Source: JBBDMC01 sp963826055
GTDB taxonomy: Bacteria; Pseudomonadota; Alphaproteobacteria; Rhizobiales; Kaistiaceae
Assembly (NCBI GenBank): GCA_963826055.1
Contig: CAWGVO010000009.1
Span: forward strand, 868,001-932,000
Length of the DNA: 64,000 bases
Direction: 5' to 3'
Numbering within the stretch: the first letter of the stretch is position 1; every line of letters starts with the position of its first letter. The position numbers were made by a program, and so were the translations under genes. Under the pieces are notes generated by a model. It did not search any database and had not been told where the DNA came from. It worked only from the letters and a program-made list of their open reading frames with translations. This document shows, piece after piece, positions 11,021 to 20,112 of this stretch.

Positions 11021-11237
11021 AGATGCGCCCGGTTTCCTGGTAGCGCTTGAGCGCCGCCGCGGCGTCGGCGTAGGCCTCCTGGCGCGGGACGCTCCAGTAC
11101 TTGACCTCGTCGAGCGGGATTTCGACCCCGGTCACCGCGCAGCGCACGAACGCCCCCGGCGTCACCACCTGGAAGTCGCCGTCGAGGTAGCGCAACCGCG
11201 CCTCGCCGCCGCGCCCGTGTCTGTCCATCCGGTTCAT
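11019..11237 (-). CDS. DUF2093 domain protein
   Basis: This is a 72-residue protein with the DUF2093 pattern: EARLRYLDGDFQVVTPG, FVRCAVTGVEIPLDE, then YWSVPRQEAYADAAAALKR. It is soluble and unbroken. It has two Cys residues, too few for an obvious zinc ribbon. The family is alphaproteobacterial and of unknown function. It is usually found between lpxK and mutL, exactly as here. It converges with lpxK, and the two stop codons probably overlap. It lies 15 bp downstream of mutL on the same strand, so it may be the last gene of a mutL transcript. Confidence 0.85.
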   Translation of the reverse strand: MNRMDRHGRGGEARLRYLDGDFQVVTPGAFVRCAVTGVEIPLDEVKYWSVPRQEAYADAAAALKRYQETGRI

Positions 11238-11252
11238 CGTTACAACCCGTCC

Positions 11253-13031
11253 CTAACGCCGCCCGAACAACCGCTCGATGTCGCCGAGCTTCAACTCGAT
11301 ATAGGTCGGCCGGCCATGATTGCACTGGCCCGAATTGGGTGTCGCCTCCATTTCGCGGAGCAGCGCGTTCATCTCGGCCGTCTTCAGCCGCCGGCCGGCG
11401 CGCACCGAGCCGTGGCACGCCATGGTCGAGGCGACGCGGTCGAGCCGGTCCTTGAGGCTCGCCGTCGCCTCCCACGCCGCGATCTCGTCGGCGAGGTCGC
11501 GCGTGAGCCCGCCGGCGTCCACCTGCCCGAGCATCGACGGGGTCTCGCGCACGACGACGGCGCCCGGTCCGAACGCCTCCAGAACGAGGCCGAGCCCGGC
11601 GAGTTCCTCGGCGCGCTCGGCGAGGCGCTGCACGTCCTCCGCCGGCATCTCGACCACTTCGGGAATGAGCAGGATCTGGCGGGCGACGCCGGCGCTGGCG
11701 ATCGCATTCTTCAGCCGCTCGTAGACCAGCCGTTCGTGGGCGGCGTGCTGGTCGACGATGACGAGACCGTCCTCGGTCTCGGCGACGATGTAGGTGTCGT
11801 GGATCTGGGCGAGCGCCGCGCCGAGCGGGCGCGTGACGTCGTCCGGCTCGGGCGCGACCGCCGGTGCCGCCGACGGGGCGAAGGCGGCGAACGCCGCCTG
11901 GCTTTCCTCGGCGAAGCCGGTCGCCAGCGCCGCGTTGCCGCGGGCGTAGCCGGTGAAGGCGGCCGGCCGCTGCGGCCGCGGCGCGGTTGGGGCGGAAGGC
12001 GGCGATGGTGGCGCCCGCCGCCTCGCGCGAGGCGCGCGGGCCACCGGCCGCCAGCGCCTGCCGGATCGCCCCGATGATGAGGCCGCGCACCAGCCCCGGG
12101 TCGCGGAAGCGCACCTCCGCCTTGGTCGGGTGGACGTTGACGTCGACCTCGGCCGGGTCGAGCGTGAGGTAGAGGGCGGCGACCGGATGCCGGTCGCGCT
12201 TCATCACGTCGGCGTAGGCGGCGCGCAGCGCCCCGATGAGCTGCTTGTCGCGCACCGGCCGCCCGTTGACGAAGAAATACTGCATCAGCCCGTTCGCGCG
12301 GCTGACCGTCGGCAGCCCGGCGTGGCCGGCGAGGTGGACGCCCTCGCGCGTCGCGTCGATGGCGACGCTGTCGGCGGCGAAATCCTGCGCCCATCACCTG
12401 GGCGAGGCGGGCGAGCCGCGCGTCCGCGCCGGTGACCGCCGGGTAGTCGAGTTCGCCGCGGTCGCTGCCGGCGAGCGTGAAGCGGACCGCCGGGTTGGCC
12501 ATGGCGAGGCGCTTGACAACGTCGGTGATCGCCGCCGCCTCCGCCCGCTCCGATTTCAGGAACTTCAGCCGCGCCGGCGTCGCGAAGAAGAGGTCGCGCA
12601 CTTCGACGCGCGTTCCGGCGGTGAGCGCCGCCGGCGCCACCGCCGACACCGCGCCGCCGGCGACCGTGATCTCCCACGCCTCGCCGCTGCCCGCCGCCCG
12701 CGAGGCGAGGCTGAGCCGGCCGGCCGCGCCGATCGCCGCCAGCGCCTCGCCGCGAAAGCCGAGCGTGCCGATGGCGTCGAGGCCGCCATCCAGCTTGGAG
12801 GTCGCGTGCCGTTCGACCGCCAGCGCGCAGGTCGTCGCGGCCGATCCCCGACCCGTCGTCGCTGACCCGGATGAGCGAGACGCCGCCGGCCGCCGTGACC
12901 ACCTCGATGCGGCCGGCGCCGGCGTCGATGGCGTTCTCGACGAGCTCCTTCACCACGCTCGCCGGCCGCTCGATCACCTCGCCGGCGGCGATGCGGTTGA
13001 CCGTGTCCTGGCTGAGGCGGCGGATGGGCAT
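11253..13031 (-). CDS. mutL: DNA mismatch repair endonuclease MutL, frameshifted
   Basis: MutL links MutS recognition to strand incision. The N-terminal GHKL ATPase shows MPIRRLSQDTVNRIAAGEVI, the Mg-binding NAIDAG, DDGSGI and TLGFRGEAL; DVNVHPTKAEVRF follows. A Pro/Ala-rich linker leads to the C-terminal dimerisation domain, which carries the endonuclease motif DQHAAHERLVYE together with ACHGSVRAG and CNHGRPTYIEL. It is therefore the nicking type, as expected in a lineage without MutH. Three frame junctions lie near 12830, 12390 and 11985; the two ends are in the same register. 593 codons is normal. The start is the ATG at 13029-13031. Confidence 0.94.
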
Positions 13032-13766
13032 GGGGCGGAGTCTGTCGGATTCGGAGAGGGGAGGGAAGGGCGGATGCCCGGTGGTCACCCCGCGCGGCTC
13101 TATGCGCGGAAACACAACCGCTTTCCCCGCCCCCGATCGCAGTCGGGGGTAAACTCCAGCGGGATACAGGGATTTGGGACGGCTTCGCCGAAGGAGTCTT
13201 GCGCTCTCGTCCCCCATCTCGCGATGCGGCTTCGCGGGGAAAGCGGAGATGAGGTTTCATCGGGCACGCCTCTTCGTTCCCGCGAGCGGTTCCGCTCCGG
13301 GGTTTGGTGTCCCTTCCCCTGTTCGGTCCCTTCGCCCGAGCGAAGGGGTGGCGGGCGCTCATGGAACGCCAGTCCGGGTAGTCCGAGTAGCGGCGCTTCA
13401 CCAGCGCCCGCCGCGACGATTTCGGGCCCTCGCACCCGCTCTGGGCAAACGGCGGCGGGTCACGGAGTCTTGGCGGACCTCCGGCCCTGACCGCCACGGC
13501 CGGAGGTGAAGGGATTTCTCCCTCTGCCCGGCCGGGCTGACCGCCGCCGCCGGTAGCCGAGGCCGGTTGGCGGCCATACGGCAGCCCGGTCGTAGTGCCG
13601 GGCCGGCGGGTACGTGGCCTCCCGACGGCCCCGGAGCGACCCGGGACCGGCAGGCGCCGCTCCCCGCCCCACGCACAAGACGCCTCCAGAGCGCGCCCCT
13701 TCGCGGGCGAGGATCGGTCGATTATCGGGGCAGTTTCGGAGGCGGGGATAAGTTTTCCGATCTGTC
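13032..13766. other. 735-bp non-coding block rich in short hairpins
   Basis: Between mutL and purD there is no recognisable gene on either strand. Open frames exist only because of the high GC content, and their products (Arg/Pro/Gly-rich) match nothing I know. The stretch holds several perfect hairpins: 13130-13149 (CCCCCGA/TCGGGGG), 13328-13347 (CCCTTCG/CGAAGGG) and 13477-13507 (ACCTCCGGCC/GGCCGGAGGT). It could be a dispersed intergenic repeat or a structured RNA. Confidence 0.5.
13477..13507. repeat. Perfect 10-bp inverted repeat
   Basis: ACCTCCGGCC and GGCCGGAGGT are separated by 11 bases. It is the strongest hairpin of the non-coding block upstream of mutL and downstream of purD. No T-run follows on either strand, so a simple intrinsic terminator is unlikely. 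Confidence 0.5.
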
Positions 13767-15054
13767 CTACGGAAAGGACAGCCTCGCGCTTCTCCACAGC
13801 CCGCCAGCCGATGTCGCGGCGGCAGAAGCCGTCCGGCCACTCGATCAGGTCGACCGCCTTGTAAGCCAGCGCCTGCGCGGAGCCGATGGTGGCGCCCACC
13901 GCGGCGACGTTCAGCACCCGACCGCCGGCGGCGACCAGCCGGCCGTCGGCGATCGCGGTGCCGGCATGGAAAACCTTGACGCCGGGAAGGGCGTTCGCCG
14001 CCTCCACGCCGGCGATGGATGAGCCCTTGGCGTAGGCACCGGGATAGCCGTTGGCGGCCATCACCACGGTCAGCGCCACCCCTGCGCTCCATCGTGGCGC
14101 GATCCCATCGAGCCGGCCGCTGGCGGTTGCGGTCATCAGGTCGACCAGGTCGGACTGCAGCAGCATCATCAGCACCTGCGTCTCCGGGTCGCCGAAGCGC
14201 GCGTTGAATTCGATGAGCTTCGGTCCGCCGGCGGTGATCATCAGCCCGGCATAGAGCACGCCGCGGTAGGGCGCGCCGCGCTTCGCCATCGTCGCGATGG
14301 TCGGGCGCACGATCTCCGCCATCGTCCGCTCGATGAGCGCCGGCGTCATCACCGGCGCCGGCGCGTAGGCGCCCATGCCGCCGGTGTTGGGGCCGGTATC
14401 GCCGTCGTGTGCGCGCTTGTGGTCCTGGGCGCTCAGCAGCGGCACCACGTTGACCCCGTCCGAGAGGGCAAAGAAGCTCGCCTCCTCGCCGACAAGGCAT
14501 TCTTCGATCACCACCGTCGCGCCGGCCTCGCCATAGGTGCCGGCGAAACACGCCTCGACCGCCGCCAGCGCCTCGTCCACGGTGGCGGCGACCGTCACGC
14601 CCTTGCCGGCGGCGAGCCCGTCCGCCTTGACCACGATCGGCGCACCCATCCGGCGGACGTAGTCCGTCGCCGCGGCCGCGTCGCTGAAGCGGCCCCAGGC
14701 GGCGGTCGGAATGCCGGCCTCGGCGCAAAGCGCCTTGGCGTAGCCCTTCGAGCCTTCCAGTTGTGCCGCGACGCGTCCGGGACCGAAGACGGCGATCCCC
14801 GCTGCGGCAAGGTCGTCGGCGATGCCGGCGACCAGCGGCGCCTCGGGCCCGACGACCACGAGGTCGATGGCGTGGTCGCGGCAGAACGCGACGACCGCCG
14901 CGTGATCGCCTATGTCGAGAGCGACGAGGTCCGCATGCTCGGCGATGCCGGGATTGCCGGGCGCCGCGTAGAGCCTGGTCAGGCGCGGCGACTGCGCCAG
15001 CTTCCAGGCCAGCGCATGTTCGCGCCCGCCGCCACCGAGGAGGAGGATGTTCAT
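13767..15054 (-). CDS. purD: Phosphoribosylamine-glycine ligase
   Basis: PurD joins glycine to 5-phosphoribosylamine with ATP, the second step of purine synthesis. Order of motifs: MNILLLGGGGREHALAWKL, VVVGPEAPLVAGIADDL, the ATP-grasp core with KADGLAAGKGV, QDHKRAHDGDTGPNTGGMGA, and FNARFGDPETQ with the metal ligands. The C-terminal B-domain ends GFCRRDIGWRAV. The frame has no stop where the family ends and stays open for several hundred codons more. A one-base shift near 13780 gives a TAG at 13767-13769 at the expected length, so I place the end there. Otherwise the gene is unbroken. Confidence 0.93.
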
Positions 15055-15143
15055 GCCGCGCGCGACCTAACAGGCGCGACGGGCGTAGTCCACCGCGCTA
15101 GTGGCCTTCCCGGCCGCCGGGGAAGCGCCTATGACGTGCGGCG

Positions 15144-16085
15144 ATGCAGAGCCGTCCCGACATCCCGGTCGCCGACCGGGTCCGCGGCCACTGGGCCGAC
15201 CGCTACCTGCCGCTGTCGTGGCGGCCGTACGCGCGCATGGCGCGGCTGGAACGCCCGATCGGGTGGTGGCTGCTGCTCTGGCCGTGCTGGTGGTCGTCGG
15301 CGATGGCAAGTGACGCCACGGGCCACGCGTGGCCGAACCTCTGGCATCTTTTTCTGTTCCTCGTCGGCGCCGTCGTCATGCGCGGGGCAGGGTGCACCTA
15401 CAACGACATCGTCGACCGCGACCTCGACGCGCAGGTCGCCCGCACCCGCTCGCGCCCGATCCCGAGCGGACAGGTGACCGTCGCCCAAGCGCAGACGTTC
15501 CTGGTGGCGCAGGCGCTGGTCGGGCTGGTCGTCCTGTTGCAGTTCAACCGGGCAACGATCGTTCTCGGCATCGTTTCGCTCGCCACCGTCGCCATCTACC
15601 CGTTCATGAAACGGTTCATCGACTGGCCGCAGCTCTTTCTCGGAATATCGTTTTCCTGGGGCGCGCTGATGGGATGGACGGCGATCACCGGCTTCCTCGA
15701 CTGGCCGGCGGTGATCCTCTACGCCGGCGGCATCCTGTGGACCATCGGCTACGACACCATCTACGCCCATCAGGACAAGGAGGACGACGCCCTGATCGGC
15801 GTGCGCTCTACCGCGCGCCTGTTCGCCGAGCGGACAAAACCGGCGCTGGTGCTGTTCTACTCGGGTGCGACGCTGCTGTTCGCCGCCGCTTTTTCAGCGG
15901 CGGAGCTGGGTTGGCTCGCGTACCTCGGCTTGCTGGCGGGAGCCGGCCATCTCGCCTGGCAGGTGACGGTGCTCGACACCGACGATCCCGACAATTGCCT
16001 GATGCTCTTCCGCGCCAACCGCGACTACGGCTGGATCGTCTTTGCCGGCCTGGTGATCGACGGCGCCTGGCGGGCACTGAGCTGA
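15144..16085 (+). CDS. ubiA: 4-hydroxybenzoate octaprenyltransferase
   Basis: UbiA attaches the polyprenyl chain to 4-hydroxybenzoate in ubiquinone synthesis, in the inner membrane. The first Asp-rich motif is NDIVDRDLD, and the second lies in YDTIYAHQDKEDD. About eight hydrophobic membrane helices are visible. PIGWWLLLWPCWWS and RSRPIPSGQV are typical of the family. 313 residues is normal and the gene is unbroken. It is divergent from purD with 89 bp between starts. Ubiquinone is the electron donor pool upstream of the respiratory chain that ends in the cox cluster at 45-52 kb. Confidence 0.95.
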   Translation: MQSRPDIPVADRVRGHWADRYLPLSWRPYARMARLERPIGWWLLLWPCWWSSAMASDATGHAWPNLWHLFLFLVGAVVMRGAGCTYNDIVDRDLDAQVARTRSRPIPSGQVTVAQAQTFLVAQALVGLVVLLQFNRATIVLGIVSLATVAIYPFMKRFIDWPQLFLGISFSWGALMGWTAITGFLDWPAVILYAGGILWTIGYDTIYAHQDKEDDALIGVRSTARLFAERTKPALVLFYSGATLLFAAAFSAAELGWLAYLGLLAGAGHLAWQVTVLDTDDPDNCLMLFRANRDYGWIVFAGLVIDGAWRALS

Positions 16086-16107
16086 CGGGCAACTGCCCGC
16101 AGTCGCC

Positions 16108-16668
16108 TCAGTCCCGCGCGATGATCTCGCGCGCCTCGATGCGCTCCACCGGTCCGCGTCGGCCGGCCTTGCGCCGCGCCAGGAAGCGCGGGCGGCGGGC
16201 AGCGAAAAAGGAGTGATATCGGCGAGGCTTCACCGGGGCGACGGTGACGGCGCCGAGCTTGCGCTCCGGCGCGCTGACGGTCCCGTCCGGAGCGACGACG
16301 AGGAGCGGCAGGTTGAGCACCCGGCCCCATTCCCGCCAGTCGGCGGCGACCTCTTCCACATCCTCGGTAACGACCAGGGAAACCGTGAGGGTTGGATCGG
16401 CGTGGCGAAGCTCGACGAACGCGGTAACCGCGCCTCCGCGCCCGGCGGGCTCGATGCGCACGGCGACGCCGGCGTAGCTGGCGAGCGGCACGGCGCGCGT
16501 CGGCGCCGGCCCCGGGCCGGCTGTCCGCAGGACGACCGCGCGCTCCCGGTCGATCGTGAACGCCGCTTCTGCAGTCCCGCCCGCGGCGACTGGTGCCTTC
16601 GCTGGCAGGACGTGCGGGTCGAGCCGGTGGCCCCGGCTCGACCCGGCGGCGGTTTTCCCGCCGGTCAT
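16108..16668 (-). CDS. DUF6101 family protein
   Basis: This is a 186-residue basic protein, soluble and without signal peptide. The pattern HRLDPHVLPAK at the N-terminus, the central RRYHSFFAARRPRFLARRK and the final REIIARD match an uncharacterised alphaproteobacterial family (DUF6101) as I recall it. The Arg/Lys-rich C-terminal segment suggests nucleic acid or ribosome contact, but this is inference. It converges with ubiA, with about 20 bp between stops. The gene is unbroken. Confidence 0.7.
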   Translation of the reverse strand: MTGGKTAAGSSRGHRLDPHVLPAKAPVAAGGTAEAAFTIDRERAVVLRTAGPGPAPTRAVPLASYAGVAVRIEPAGRGGAVTAFVELRHADPTLTVSLVVTEDVEEVAADWREWGRVLNLPLLVVAPDGTVSAPERKLGAVTVAPVKPRRYHSFFAARRPRFLARRKAGRRGPVERIEAREIIARD

Positions 16669-16887
16669 GTTTGACGCCTCTAGACTGCTCCCTGCGGGCC
16701 CGATTGTTTATGGACCTCGCTCATTTCGATGTAAGTCTGCCATGACGCCCTTGGCGCCAGATTAACCGGCTCGGTTAAATTTGACTGATTTCCGAGAGGG
16801 TTAGCGGACCCTCACCGAACTCGGTTCACAAAACCTTGACCAGAGGCTGATATCAATCTGGCGCCGCCCGGAGCCGATGCCGGTTTC
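16669..16887. other. AT-richer intergenic region with nested inverted repeats
   Basis: This 219-bp stretch is visibly less GC-rich than its neighbours. It contains a perfect palindrome TTAACCG-GCT-CGGTTAA (16762-16778) and a wider 11-bp inverted repeat, GGCGCCAGATT at 16753-16763 and AATCTGGCGCC at 16855-16865. Together they bracket about 113 bp. No coding sequence is seen here. It precedes a small unknown ORF on the plus strand. Confidence 0.5.
16762..16778. promoter_or_regulatory. Operator-like palindrome TTAACCG-GCT-CGGTTAA
   Basis: A perfect 7-bp inverted repeat with a 3-bp centre, rich in A and T at its ends, lies upstream of both the DUF6101 gene (minus strand) and the small ORF at 16888. 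The form is that of a dimeric repressor site. No regulator is identified. Confidence 0.35.
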
Positions 16888-17193
16888 GTGGTTGCTCCGG
16901 CGCTGCTCGAAAGCGGCACGAAACGGAGTTGGTCGACGATGTGCAATTCCGTCCACAATGTCGGACGCTGGTACAACACACCGGCGACACTTGCCGAGCT
17001 GGTCGGCGGCGCCGACCGGCTTGTCTGGCAGGAGTCCAATCCATTCAAGCAGTGGCCGGCAGGTCAGGATTGGCACCGGATGGATCTGTGCCTTTGTCCG
17101 ATCAACCTGGAAGCCACCCTCGAGCAGGCAGGCTTCACCTGGACGCGTGGCGTGGATCCGATGGAGTGGTTTGCTGAGGGCGTTCGCGCCTAG
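16888..17193 (+). CDS. Small Trp-rich protein of unknown function
   Basis: A GTG-initiated frame of 101 codons. The product has seven Trp and three Cys residues and reads like a folded protein rather than a shadow frame: NVGRWYNTPATLAELVGG, ESNPFKQWPAGQDWHRMD, then LEATLEQAGFTWTRGVDP. I do not recognise the family. There is no signal peptide or membrane segment. It sits directly after an AT-richer region with inverted repeats, and its stop overlaps the stop of the convergent FAD oxidase gene. It could be the remnant of a longer gene or a recently acquired small gene. Confidence 0.45.
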   Translation: MVAPALLESGTKRSWSTMCNSVHNVGRWYNTPATLAELVGGADRLVWQESNPFKQWPAGQDWHRMDLCLCPINLEATLEQAGFTWTRGVDPMEWFAEGVRA

Positions 17194-18608
17194 AGAACCT
17201 TGCCGGGGTTGAGGATCCCGTTGGGATCGAAGGCCTTCTTGAGACGGCGCATGAGGTCGAGTTCGACCGGGCTCTTCACCCGTTTGAGGAGGTCGCGCTT
17301 CAGCGTGCCGATGCCGTGCTCCGCCGAAATCGTGCCGCCCAGCTCGCGGACGATGGCGTACACCGCCTCGCTGAGCTCGTCTTGGCAGCCGAGGAAAGCG
17401 CGCTTCTCCATGCCCACCGGCTGCATGACGTTGAGATGGAGGTTGCCGTCGCCGAGGTGGCCGTAGGGGAACGGCCGGGCACCGGGCATCAGCCGGGCGA
17501 CGGCGTCGCTCGCCTGCTCGATGAGTTGCGGAACTGCCGCCACCGGCACCGCCACGTCGTGCTTGATCGAGGCGCCCTCGCGCGTCTGGGCCTCCGGCAT
17601 GGTGTGGCGCAGGCGCCAGAAGGCGGCCGCCTGCTCAAGCGACTCGGCGCGTACGCCGTCCTCGACCAGCCCCTTTTCGCTAGCCTCCGCGAATATCGCC
17701 TCGACCGCCGCGTCGGCCTCGTCCTGCGACATCGAGGAGGAGATTTCCAGGAGCACACTCCAGGCGTGCCGCTCCGCCAACGGAAAACGCGACCCCGGCA
17801 CGTGGCGGACGACCAGTTCGAACGCGAGCAGCGGAATGAGTTCGAAGGCGGTGAGCGCCCGGCCGGCGCGGCTGCGTGCGAGTTCCAGGAGCGCAAGCGC
17901 CGCTTCCGGGTTAGCCACCCCCACGTAGGCAACGCTGACGCCTCGCGGGCGCGGGAACAGCTTCAGCGCCGCCGCGGTGATGATCCCGAGCGTACCTTCC
18001 GCGCCGACGAATACGTCCTTGAGGTCGTAGCCGGTGTTGTCCTTGCGCAGCGTCCTGAGACCGTTCCACACCTCGCCGGAAGCAAGTACCACCTCGACGC
18101 CGAGCGTCAATTCGCGCGTGTTGCCGTAGGCCAGCACGGACGTTCCGCCGGCGTTGGTCGAGAGGTTCCCGCCGATCTCGCACGAGCCCTCGGAGGCAAG
18201 CGACAGCGGAAACAGGCGGTCGGCCACCTCGGCCGCGCTCCTCGCTTCGGCAAGCGTCACGCCCGCTTCGACGATCATCGCGTCGCCGGCCGTATCGACC
18301 GAGCGCACGCGGTTCAGCCGCGACAGCGACACGACGATCTGGTCGCCGTCGGCCGAAGGCACCTGTCCGCCGACGAGGCCGGTGTTGCCCCCTTGCGGCA
18401 CAATCGCTGTCCGGGTCTCGTTGGCAAGCTTCAGGATCGCGGCGACTTCGCCGACACTGCCGGGCCTCAGCACCAGGGGCGTCAGCCCGATGTGCTTCTC
18501 GCGCGGCTCGGCGAGGTAGGGGCGGATGGCTTCGGCGTCGCGGAGCGCGTTGGCGCTACCGACGATGCCGCCAAATCTGTCGAGGAGGGAAGGGTCCGGC
18601 GCCGTCAT
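17190..18608 (-). CDS. FAD-linked oxidase (D-2-hydroxyglutarate/D-lactate dehydrogenase type)
   Basis: This is a 472-residue flavoprotein of the vanillyl-alcohol oxidase fold that oxidises a D-2-hydroxyacid. The PCMH-type FAD-binding half shows RPGSVGEVAAILKLAN, VPQGGNTGLVGGQVP, GGNLSTNAGGTSVLAYGNTR and VGAEGTLGIIT. The C-terminal FAD-oxidase half shows GHLGDGNLHLNV (metal and substrate region), SAEHGIGTLKRD and the terminal FDPNGILNPGKVL. There is no Fe-S domain attached. The sequence best fits the D-2-hydroxyglutarate dehydrogenase/D2HGDH subgroup, but D-lactate or glycolate cannot be excluded. The gene is unbroken and stands alone. Confidence 0.9.
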   Translation of the reverse strand: MTAPDPSLLDRFGGIVGSANALRDAEAIRPYLAEPREKHIGLTPLVLRPGSVGEVAAILKLANETRTAIVPQGGNTGLVGGQVPSADGDQIVVSLSRLNRVRSVDTAGDAMIVEAGVTLAEARSAAEVADRLFPLSLASEGSCEIGGNLSTNAGGTSVLAYGNTRELTLGVEVVLASGEVWNGLRTLRKDNTGYDLKDVFVGAEGTLGIITAAALKLFPRPRGVSVAYVGVANPEAALALLELARSRAGRALTAFELIPLLAFELVVRHVPGSRFPLAERHAWSVLLEISSSMSQDEADAAVEAIFAEASEKGLVEDGVRAESLEQAAAFWRLRHTMPEAQTREGASIKHDVAVPVAAVPQLIEQASDAVARLMPGARPFPYGHLGDGNLHLNVMQPVGMEKRAFLGCQDELSEAVYAIVRELGGTISAEHGIGTLKRDLLKRVKSPVELDLMRRLKKAFDPNGILNPGKVL

Positions 18609-18675
18609 GGCGCCGGATACTATTGGGCGGGGCGGTGGCCGTCGAGATACCCGATCGCCGCCGCTTCTCGCGTTC

Positions 18676-19074
18676 CTACATGGCAGCCTTGACGACGTGC
18701 CAGACGCCGCCGACGCCGTCGCCGGTGGTGTCGCCGGCCTGCTTGTCGTTCTTCCAGAAGTAGAGCGGCATGCCCTTGTAGGCCCACATCTTCTCGGCCT
18801 TGCCGTCCTTGTCGGTCACGTCCACCAGCGTGTAGTCGCCCTCGGCCATCGCACCGGCGTCGGCCGCGAACGGCGGCCAGTTGGCGATGCACCCGCCGAC
18901 GCAGGCCGACTTGGCGGCGCCGGCGGTGTCCTTGTCGTAGATGTAGAGGGTCATCCCGTTGGGTGCGACGAGGATGTCGCCGAGCGCGGTGCTCATCGTC
19001 TTTGTCGGATCGGCAGCGTAGGCCGAGGTGGCAATGGCAAAAGCGGCCGCAAGGCCGATAATGACGCGTTTCAT
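18676..19074 (-). CDS. Secreted protein with lipoprotein_15 repeats (COG4315)
   Basis: A 132-residue exported protein. The signal peptide MKRVIIGLAAAFAIATSAYA is cleaved after AYA. The mature part contains two copies of the PF03640-type motif: first LVAPNGMTLYIYDKDTAG with CVGGCIANWPPF, then KMWAYKGMPLYFWKNDKQAGD, ending GGVWHVVK. Two Cys residues probably form a disulfide. The function of this family is unknown. The ribosome-binding site GGAGACCTCC precedes the ATG. It is divergent from fabI with about 180 bp between them. Confidence 0.85.
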   Translation of the reverse strand: MKRVIIGLAAAFAIATSAYAADPTKTMSTALGDILVAPNGMTLYIYDKDTAGAAKSACVGGCIANWPPFAADAGAMAEGDYTLVDVTDKDGKAEKMWAYKGMPLYFWKNDKQAGDTTGDGVGGVWHVVKAAM

Positions 19075-19253
19075 GGAGGTCTCCCTATTGTGGCGTGTGG
19101 TGCGCGCCGGGGCCGGCCCATGCCGGCGCCCGACCCTGCAAACACCTCGGCCGGTGGAATATTCATGCGTCGCGGTCGGGAACGCGACGTTGCCTTGAAG
19201 CGGTTACGCCCCTGTGCGATAGCAGGCGGCCTGATGACAACTGGACGGAAGCG

Positions 19254-20075
19254 ATGGCGGCGCAGGGCGGATTGCTGGCTGGAAAGCGCGGGCTCATCCT
19301 TGGTGTCGCCAACAATCGGTCGATTGCCTGGGGCATTGCCCGGGCCTGCCGCGACGGTGGCGCCAGCCTTGCGCTGACCTACCAGGGCGACTCGCTCAAG
19401 AAGCGGGTCGAGCCCCTCGCCGCCGAGATCGGGGCTTCCGTTGTCGGCCATTGCGACGTCACCGAGCCCGACACCATCGACGCCGTCTTTGCCGAGACCG
19501 AACGCCGGCTTGGCGGCCTCGATTTCGTCGTCCACGCCGTTGCCTTCTCCGACCGTGGCGAACTCACCGGCCGCTACATCGACACCACCGCGGAAAACTT
19601 CGCCAACACGCTGCTGATTTCCTGCTACTCGCTGACCGCCGTCGCCCAGCGGGCCGAGAAGCTGATGACCAACGGCGGCTCGATCCTGACGCTGACCTAC
19701 TACGGCGCCGAGAAGGTGATGCCGCACTACAACGTCATGGGCGTCGCCAAGGCGGCGCTGGAGGCGAGCGTGCGCTACCTCGCCGTCGACCTCGGCAAGG
19801 CCGGCATTCGCGTCAACGCCATCTCGGCCGGACCGATCAAGACGCTCGCCGCCGCCGGAGGCATCGGAGACTTCCGCTACATTCTCAAGTGGAACGAGTA
19901 CAACGCGCCGCTGAGGCGCACCGTCACCACCGACGACGTTGGTGCATCCGCCCTCTACCTGCTCTCCGACCTGTCGCGGGCGGTCACCGGCGAGGTTCAC
20001 CACGTCGATTCCGGCTACCACGTGGTCGGCATGAAGGCGGTCGACGCCCCCGACATCGCCAAGGTCGCCGACTGA
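19254..20075 (+). CDS. fabI: Enoyl-[acyl-carrier-protein] reductase (NADH) FabI
   Basis: FabI performs the last reduction of each fatty acid elongation cycle. It is an atypical short-chain dehydrogenase: cofactor loop GVANNRSIAWGIAR, then YQGD, and the catalytic Tyr-x6-Lys in YNVMGVAKAALEASVRYLA. SAGPIKTLAAAGIGDF-like residues (SAGPIKTLAAAGGIGDF) and the C-terminal VHHVDSGYHVVGM are characteristic. The start ATG at 19254 gives the usual N-terminus (MAAQGGLLAGKRGLILGVAN); the frame is open further upstream. The gene is unbroken. Confidence 0.95.
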   Translation: MAAQGGLLAGKRGLILGVANNRSIAWGIARACRDGGASLALTYQGDSLKKRVEPLAAEIGASVVGHCDVTEPDTIDAVFAETERRLGGLDFVVHAVAFSDRGELTGRYIDTTAENFANTLLISCYSLTAVAQRAEKLMTNGGSILTLTYYGAEKVMPHYNVMGVAKAALEASVRYLAVDLGKAGIRVNAISAGPIKTLAAAGGIGDFRYILKWNEYNAPLRRTVTTDDVGASALYLLSDLSRAVTGEVHHVDSGYHVVGMKAVDAPDIAKVAD

Positions 20076-20112
20076 CCCTGGTCGGCGTCGGCAGCAGGCC
20101 GAACGTTCCCGC

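Noticed and set aside
9804..12077. A 757-codon plus-strand frame joining lpxK to sequence opposite mutL
   Set aside because: Only the lpxK portion is meaningful; the rest is antisense to DUF2093 and mutL, both well conserved on the minus strand.
12565..13766. Possible long C-terminal extension of PurD into the mutL region
   Set aside because: The frame stays open for about 400 codons past the normal end, but the added residues are Arg/Pro-rich and then run antisense-free through the start of mutL in a wrong frame. A one-base correction near 13780 gives a stop at the family's usual length.
18526..19377. A 283-codon plus-strand frame across the secreted repeat protein and the start of fabI
   Set aside because: It is antisense to the COG4315-type gene and out of frame with fabI; the product shows no recognisable motif.
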